Shown one piece after another: positions 35,116 to 41,168 of a DNA stretch of 41,168 bases. Under the pieces are notes generated by a model. It was given only the letters and a program-made list of their open reading frames with translations, was not told the DNA's origin and ran no database searches. The position numbers and the translations under genes were made by a program. Source of the DNA: Spirogloea muscicola (Eukaryota; Streptophyta; Zygnematophyceae; Spirogloeales; Spirogloeaceae); assembly GCA_009602725.1 (NCBI GenBank), contig WELB01000247.1:45025-86192 (forward strand), written 5' to 3'. Position 1 is the stretch's first letter. Every line of letters begins with the position of its first letter.

Positions 35116-35941
35116 ATGCTGAGGGTGATATCTGGCGGGCAGACGGGCGTCGACCGGGGCGCGCTGGAGGCGGCCATGGAGCTCGGGCTGCCCCACGGGG
35201 GCTGCTGCCCGCGGGGCCGGCTTGGGGAGGACGGCGCCGTGCCGGTCAAGTACAGCGGCCTGGTGGAGCTGGAGACGGCTTCGTACGAGGCCAGGACCTT
35301 TCGGAACGTCCTCGACAGCGACGCGACGCTCATCCTCCACTGGGCGGCGCCGCTGGCTGGCGGCACGCAGCTCACCGCCCACGTTGCGGCGCAGCTCGGC
35401 AGGCCCTGCCTCTGCCTGCTGCTGGACAGGTGCACACCACCCGCCAGGCCCTTGCACTCCCTGAAGCTGCCATGCCTTCTACGTTGTGGCAGGGCGCAGC
35501 TCTTGAAGAGGAATGGAGTGTGTATTAGCTGATGGAGGGCTTGTGTACGGCTCTTGAAAAGGCTACTCGTGATTGAGTTCTGCTACTCAGCTCTGCAGAC
35601 TTCACAGCCTCATCTGCACTTTCAACGCCGCACTGTATTGACCCCAATATAATCAAGCTATCCGAAATTGCAGGCGACATGAAGATGCGTCGTTTGGCAT
35701 TCCGAATGCTGAATGTTTTGTCCTGCTCCAAGTACGACGCAGGCAAGGGGTGGATTGCAATGATCAGATTGAAAGAGTTCTCCACTGGTTGCACAAATAC
35801 CACATTGCAACCCTCAATGTTGCTGGTCCACGGGAGAGCGAAGAACCAGGCATTCAAGCGTTTGCGTACAAAATTCTGAAGAAGGCGCTGAGCCAGTATT
35901 TGGTGTCGGATTCCACAGGCTCCCACTTGCTGCATAAGTGA
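35116..35941 (+). CDS. Putative molybdenum carrier-like Rossmann protein (DprA/LOG-like fold)
   Basis: Two exons, 35116-35429 and 35743-35941, join in phase (AG|G, Arg) to give 170 residues. The N-terminal signature VISGGQTGVDRGALEAAMEL is followed by LGLPHGGCCPRGRLGEDG, DSDATLILHW, GGTQLTAHVA and, after the intron, LHWLHKYHIATLNVAGPRES. This matches the family annotated as putative molybdenum carrier (Pfam MoCo_carrier), a Rossmann-like fold related to DprA and lysine-decarboxylase/LOG proteins. Algal Mo-cofactor carrier proteins of this type bind Mo-cofactor, but many homologues have unknown ligands. The start is placed at the ATG directly before the first strand. The frame is open upstream to an ATG at 34942, giving 58 extra residues without conserved sequence. 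Confidence 0.88.
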
Positions 35942-37126
35942 CATTCTTCGTTAATGTGAAGAAAAATCTCGCAGCACTTTATGCATTCATGCACCTTTTG
36001 CATGAATGACAGCACTGCAGTTCCTGTATCCAGCGCTCCTTATTCAACACCTAACCTCATCTGTGACCTGAAGGTCACAGATATACTAGCAGCATCTAGC
36101 CGCCTAGATTCCCATATCACTAAAGGGAGTGTGTCAATGTGTATGCAGTGATGTACATCAATACTAATGTCAGCCCTATACCGAGGTGCTTTGCAACTTC
36201 ATCCACGGCAGTCCTGCGTAGCCTTGCCAACCAGGCCAAGACGGCAGCAAGCATCCACTAGGCTGACTTAACCTGCATGAGCACTAGATGACCCAGGTTA
36301 GCTTGCTAGCAAAATCGGTAACAGGTAAGCATCTACAATATCCATACATCCCGTGCACTATGCTCCACCCGTATCACCTGATGATGCCCAAGGCTGTGTT
36401 ATTCTACAGGCAAGCTAAAGAACCAGCATGGTCTGCCTTCACGCTGCTTTGCTGCGTGGTACTTGGTCCACTTGATTACAATACCTGACAAGGACCTAAT
36501 GGAATGAGGTACACCGTTTTGGGCATGGGCTGCTCATGCCGCGGTCTGGTCATCTGCGTGCTTGACGGAGGCCTCAATTCCCTGTCTGCTGGCAAGCTGA
36601 GCAAAGAGCAAAGTGGTCCACATGTGTCAGAAAATATAGGAGCTCAGTACTGCTGAGAGGCAAGCATCTAGCGAAAGAAATCCAAAGCAAAAAAACATGT
36701 CAAGATTGCGCAAACAGTACGATGTGCACAATATATATCCAGTTTCTCTGAAGAGTACAAGAAGTACAGGAGTAGAAGCTACCTGGCAATTGCTTCATAC
36801 AACCAATGTGATCATTGCGCCTCAGATACAGCATGAGCATGACTTTACACACACCCACGCCCTCACCCTGCATCCCACCAATTGTTGATGCATCGAAATG
36901 TTGAAAAGTAAAATTGCCATATAAACCAAGATGCTGTGAGAGAAGACTTACGCAAGTGGCGAAAGACTTACGTGACACTTCTGTGAACTCCATCACATTT
37001 TGAAAAGTCAAAATTGCCATATAAACCAAGATGCTGTGAGAGAAGACTTACGCAAGTGGCGAAAGACTTACGTGACACTTCTGTGAACTCCTAGCAATAT
37101 TGTCGTACCAGCGCAGCAGACTCACC
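35942..37126. other. Convergent intergenic region
   Basis: This lies between the 3' ends of the Mo-carrier-like gene (plus) and the PSK SIMULATOR-like gene (minus). It has moderate to low GC and no open frame of interest. It contains the tandem duplication listed separately. No RNA gene was recognised. Confidence 0.5.
36901..37091. repeat. Tandem duplication, 99-base period
   Basis: Unit 1 (36901-36991) and unit 2 (37000-37091) are nearly identical over about 91 bases. Each runs from TTGAAAAGT through GCCATATAAACCAAGATGCT to CTGTGAACTCC, with an 8-base linker. Each unit also contains an internal pair of GACTTACG motifs. The duplication lies just past the stop of the PSK SIMULATOR-like gene, so it probably falls in its 3' UTR or polyadenylation region. 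Confidence 0.93.
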
Positions 37127-40100
37127 TCACAGGCAGTCAGCTGCAATCTTGCGGCTCTCAAGTATCCGTGAGTCCTGGACATTATCTTCAAGGTCGTCCG
37201 CATGGGGATGCTGGTGGCCGTTAAGCTGCTGCTGCTGAAAGCGAGTCAAAGGGCCCGAATGACCGTTCTCCACTCTGGGCAATGAGTTCTTGCGCTCCCG
37301 TGGGGAGGTTCGAGGCGAGACACCAAGGTCCGATACCGCCTTGGTCAACAGTGCAGCCGCTTCCTTGGTGCCTGCCAGCGGCGTCCCTTCAATGGAACTG
37401 GCGGCATCCTCATTAGCCTCGTCCGTCTCAGAGTCCTCTGATCTGTCGGTGAGCGATGCCTCAGAAGACACGCTGGAGGTGTCCAATGGAGGTATGCTCC
37501 GCCTGCTCTTGGCCGATTGATCTAAGAGCATTGCAGTTGCAAGCGAGACCTTGGGCCCGGTCAGCGGCGGTGGGAGGATGGAGGGCATGGGCGGCGTGGC
37601 GGGACTGAGTAGGTAGCTGAGGCCAGCCAGGAGCTCGAGGAGTGACTGATCGGCCTTGTCCTGGCACGCGTAGAAGAGCGTCTGCACAAGGAGGACCTTA
37701 GAACGGCCCACAAATCGGCTCTCGAATCGGTTGTCGGCCTGCCAGCGCAAAGTGAGATTTGCGAGCGGCACCAGCCAGTCCAAGATAACCTGTCAAGCAC
37801 AAGACCAGAGCAGTGAGCTATGAGTACCTTGCACTTGTGTGATGCTGGACTAAATCAAGGTAGCCTCTTGATGACAACAGGCAGCACCAAGATGCTGCAA
37901 CACTACTTCTATCTACGATACGTACGCTCAGCTGCATACAATACATACCCAAGGAGCAAGCTTTTGCTTTGCATAGCAAAGCACATGATTTCGTGCAGAT
38001 AAATGTAGATGTACACGGCATTACCTCCAAGGATGCTTTCAAGTCTGCTGCAACGTCCATGTCAAAGGGTCGCGGAACTCCCCGGAGCTTAGTCCTGACG
38101 GCCGCTTTTAAGTGCGTTGGAAGCATCCGGTACAGCTCGTCACTGTCAAAGATCACTATCGTCAGTCCATCACAAGCACGCACAACCATGAATTTGAGCT
38201 TTGACTGCTAGTCCATTTATGTCTGTGTCAGGGAACAGCTTGACTTTCTTGCTGGATTCTCTGGACTTTACTGACACACTGAGGCACACTGCTCACCGGG
38301 AGCTGCGCAAAATCAGCCATGGTCTACGTATCATCTTGTCTAAGGTCAGGACCACGTCCGCGTAGTGAAGTGCAAGGCCAGACGTCCCCAAAGTACCTGA
38401 CAGCCCAAGGGATAATGAGATATGTGTACTCGGCATTCTCAAGAGAAAATGTCACATATCTTACACGCTCTTGTGCAGCACAAAGGGCGGGTAACTATAG
38501 TTGCAAAGGATGTCATATGCAGCAAATATCAAAATCAGCGATGTGTGCTGGCACCTTCAGGAAGATCATTTGTGGGGCTCATGAGGAACACACTGTCTGA
38601 CTTTTTGGGACCAAAAATTGCCACCATCCTGAATAGGTACATACAGGAGATGGTAGTCAGATTTTTCAGCTCATGTATGAAGGCGACACTGCTTTGGGTT
38701 AAGCACGCATCAAGAATGTAATAGGTACATCAATCCACGTCATAAGCAAATCTCTTGCAGCTCGAGGCATGTAAGGCTTTTGCACATCCACATGCTGCAG
38801 GCCCCAAAAATGCAAGTGTATATCCATGCTCCATTCTAAATCTCGCTGCCATCTGCTTGTGCCACTTATCAAGTCTGTATCATCATGATCTGGTAAGGTG
38901 AGAGGCATGATGAAGGAGCTCAAGTACTTGTGACGGATAGTGCCAACACTTCGAGCCAGGTTGAATATCATCTTGTCAAGGTCCTGATTCCACAGGGAGT
39001 TGTCCTGCGAGTGGTGCCCCATGAGAAAGAGGTCAGCAGGCACAATGAAGTACTTATTGTAGGGTTTCTGAAGCCAAGGATCCCAGCAAGAAAGCAATAC
39101 ACAGGCAAAAGCTGCCAAAGAGATTCAGCTCCCTCTTCCATCTCATGACTATACAAAGTCTGGCACTTCAGATGCGCCAGCTGTTGCAAGTATGATTCCC
39201 ATCTATTGCTGCCATGCCCACACCTGCAGCTTTTTCAGCTGTGCCTTTTCTGCAACGATTTTCTGCTCCAGATTTGCAATTGCTTCCTGGCGCGACCCTG
39301 CCAAAAGGTCCGTCCCACAAGTGGTCATGGAATGCATCAGCAGAGATTGGCACTCCTTAAGGGCAGGCCCAGATTGCAGCTTCAGCACGAGCTCTTTTGA
39401 CATGGCCAGCATCCTGCCGCTAGATGCAGCCCTCCTTTGCTCCTCCACCTCTCATCGCTCCTGTTCCAGTCTCTCCCCTTCCTCTTGCCTCCCTCATCCT
39501 CAGCATCCCTCATCCCAGTTTTCCCTTCTCCCCTCAGCTCATCTGACTTCCTACTGCTGACACGGGGGTACTAAGAGCGCCCTGTCTGCCTAGCCTGTGG
39601 CTCCGTCATGAGCACCTGTATGCATCTGGCTGGCCTCTTACAGCCGCTCTTTGTGTATCAGCAGCCGCATTCTTCCACTTTCCTCCGCGTCTCCAACCCC
39701 TCCTTCCCCCTTCGCCACTTATTTCCAGACTGCCCTTCGCCTCCTCCCTCCTAACTGCCCTCCTCCCCTCCCTCCTGCCCCTCCTGCAAACCGTTCATCT
39801 GTTGGCGTGCATTGGAGCTAAGCCAGGCCACCATTGTCACAAAGTGCCGTCAACTGTGGAAGCAGAACCCTCCACCATGGTTGCAGCTGGATACTGGTCT
39901 GTATGATGATGCTTCTCACCTGGGACAAGCTTCTCCTCTTCTTGCAGGGAGGCCAGCCTTGGAATAAGAGAGTCCATGGTCATCATTTCCACGTGAAGAT
40001 TACTGGTTCCTGCGATCAGCTCCATGCTCTTGGTCAGCGTGCAATCTCAAAGCCTTGAACATCTTGCGAACACTATTGCTGCCACTGTGATGAGAATCCA

Positions 40101-41094
40101 GGCTAGATAGGGGCCTCAGGAAATGGGCATTGCCTTTGACAAAGCCCTCCAGCTTGGTAATGAGGTGGTCCATCTCCTTGTTGGAAGCCACCTTGATGAC
40201 AAACCCGGGGTTTAGAACGTCGTGCAGCGACGAATCGGCGCAGCGTTGGCCAAGACGTGCAACAACGGCTGCAAGGGCATTGAGTTCTCGCTCCTTCTCC
40301 AGCGCTGCCCAGTACCAGACCTGCTCAATGTCGGCTGCAGAGAAGAGCATAGTCCTTCACTCAGTGGAAAGAAAAAAAAAAAAAAAGGAAGGAGGAACCA
40401 GCAGCTGGGATGCTCAACGACTTCTTGCCACTCCTAAGAATTGTTGACGCCCCGTGCAGGGTCTCACTCATGTCTTGTTAATGATAGAAGGAGCATCTAG
40501 TGCAAACAACGAAGACCTGATTACAGTATCCCGTCTTTGCAGCAACAGGGTGCTCGTCCTCTACCTCTGCATTGGTCAGAGAAAGGGTGTTGCTTCGGCA
40601 CCTGATGTGAGTATCCGGACTCCAGGAGCCATCAGCTCGATCTTCCGGACCTCCAACTCCTTCTTGTCGAGCCATTGCCACATCATGGAGAGCTGTGGGC
40701 ACACGAGCGTGAACCAAGTGGTCAGTCTCGGTGCCCTGAGCAGGGCGCCACCAACGCAAAGGACAGCCCCTAGGAAAGCTTCGGAGGACGCTGCAAAGCC
40801 GCAGCTCAGGTTGACGTTCGCAAGGCAAAGGAAAGGCGAGGCTGGAATAGACAAGGAGAAGGCTGGTCCGACGGCGCGACGGTCGGCAGCAGGGCTCACC
40901 TTGGTGATGACATTGGCAATCTCAAATGCGAGCACGTTGATGTGGACCTTCTCCTCCTTGCGCTTGTCGCGGTTGAAGCTGCGGAGCTTGGACAGCGAGC
41001 CGCGGGCCCGGCCGCGCGGCTCGGAGGCGTCGTCCCGGGCCTTGCGCTGGAGGGGGCCGAGGATGCCCATCTTCGCCTTCTGCAGCCGCTGCAT
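37127..41094 (-). CDS. PSI1: PSK SIMULATOR-like protein (DUF3475 + DUF668)
   Basis: Family members in Arabidopsis (PSI1-3) are growth-promoting proteins linked to phytosulfokine signalling. Exons, 5' to 3': 41094-40900, 40692-40602, 40334 to 39920 (one short interruption), 39450-39224, 39004-38866, 38396-38297, 38142-38025 and 37789-37127; about 635 residues. DUF3475: INVLAFEIANVITKLSMMWQ, GVRIL, YWAALEKERELNALAAVVAR, LGQRCADSSLH, LHVEMMTMDSL. Linker: SLWNQDLDKMIFNLARSVG. DUF668: LGTSGLALHYADVV, DELYRMLPTHLKAAVRTKL, DWLVPLANLTLRWQADNRFE and KVLLVQTLFYA. A Ser/acidic tail follows (SVSSEASLTDRSEDSETDE). Between about 40070 and 40030 the frame shifts by one, so a mini-intron of about 40 bases or a longer intron from 40189 must be assumed. 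A second ATG at 41070 (MGILG) is an alternative start. The frame is open to the window edge, so the 5' end may lie outside. Confidence 0.9.
39451..39790. repeat. Long polypyrimidine tract inside a PSI-like intron
   Basis: On the plus strand this stretch is mostly C and T (repeated CTCCCTC, CCTTCCTC and CTCCTCCC motifs, strongest at 39451-39540 and 39670-39790). The gene is read from the minus strand, so the intron transcript is purine-rich here. The tract lies between the exon ending at 39920 and the exon starting at 39450. Confidence 0.75.
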
Positions 41095-41168
41095 GGGCGG
41101 GGCGCCCCGGCGCCGGGGCCGCCGCCGCTGCCGAGACCCGCCGCTGGCCGGCGCCGCAGTCAGAGCAG

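Overview
The window is nuclear DNA from a plant-lineage eukaryote. The genes are rich in spliceosomal introns (mostly GT-AG, tens to several hundred bases), GC content is moderate with GC-rich first exons, and most families are typical of streptophytes: a KDM3/JMJ25-type histone demethylase with a WRC finger, a P-type PPR protein, a PSK SIMULATOR (DUF3475/DUF668) protein and a plant-type anthranilate phosphoribosyltransferase-like protein. A streptophyte alga or an early-diverging land plant fits best; this is inferred from gene content, not from a database search. Exon models were built by hand from family conservation, splice sites and phase. Six of the models have total coding lengths divisible by three across all junctions (JMJ25-like, kinesin, PPR, AnPRT-like, 2H-like, Mo-carrier-like).

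Layout: 1-3993 (+) 5'-truncated JmjC demethylase; 3994-9860 gene-poor, with two GC-trinucleotide islands around fragments of a non-LTR retrotransposon, two of them head to head; 9861-17191 (-) kinesin-6-like motor with a 455-base GA microsatellite 5' of its start; 17982-19788 no gene but a pogo/Emigrant-like MITE; 19789 to the assembly gap (-) Rab escort protein; 23623-24346 gap of 724 N; 24400-27404 (+) PPR protein; 27936-31779 (-) AnPRT-like protein; 32667-34000 (+) 2H phosphoesterase-like protein; 35116-35941 (+) molybdenum-carrier-like Rossmann protein; 37127 to the right edge (-) PSK SIMULATOR-like protein.

Two divergent pairs probably share promoters: REP/PPR, whose 5' ends face each other across the gap, and AnPRT-like/2H-like across an 890-base CpG-rich interval. 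The genes do not form one pathway. They cover chromatin marking, microtubule motors, Rab prenylation, organelle RNA handling and growth signalling. The most unusual points are the AnPRT-like protein without the glycine-rich PRPP loop, its divergent neighbour with weakened 2H motifs, the kinesin with a long insertion before its P-loop, and the palindromic retrotransposon remnant. I did not find a clearly new multi-gene system.
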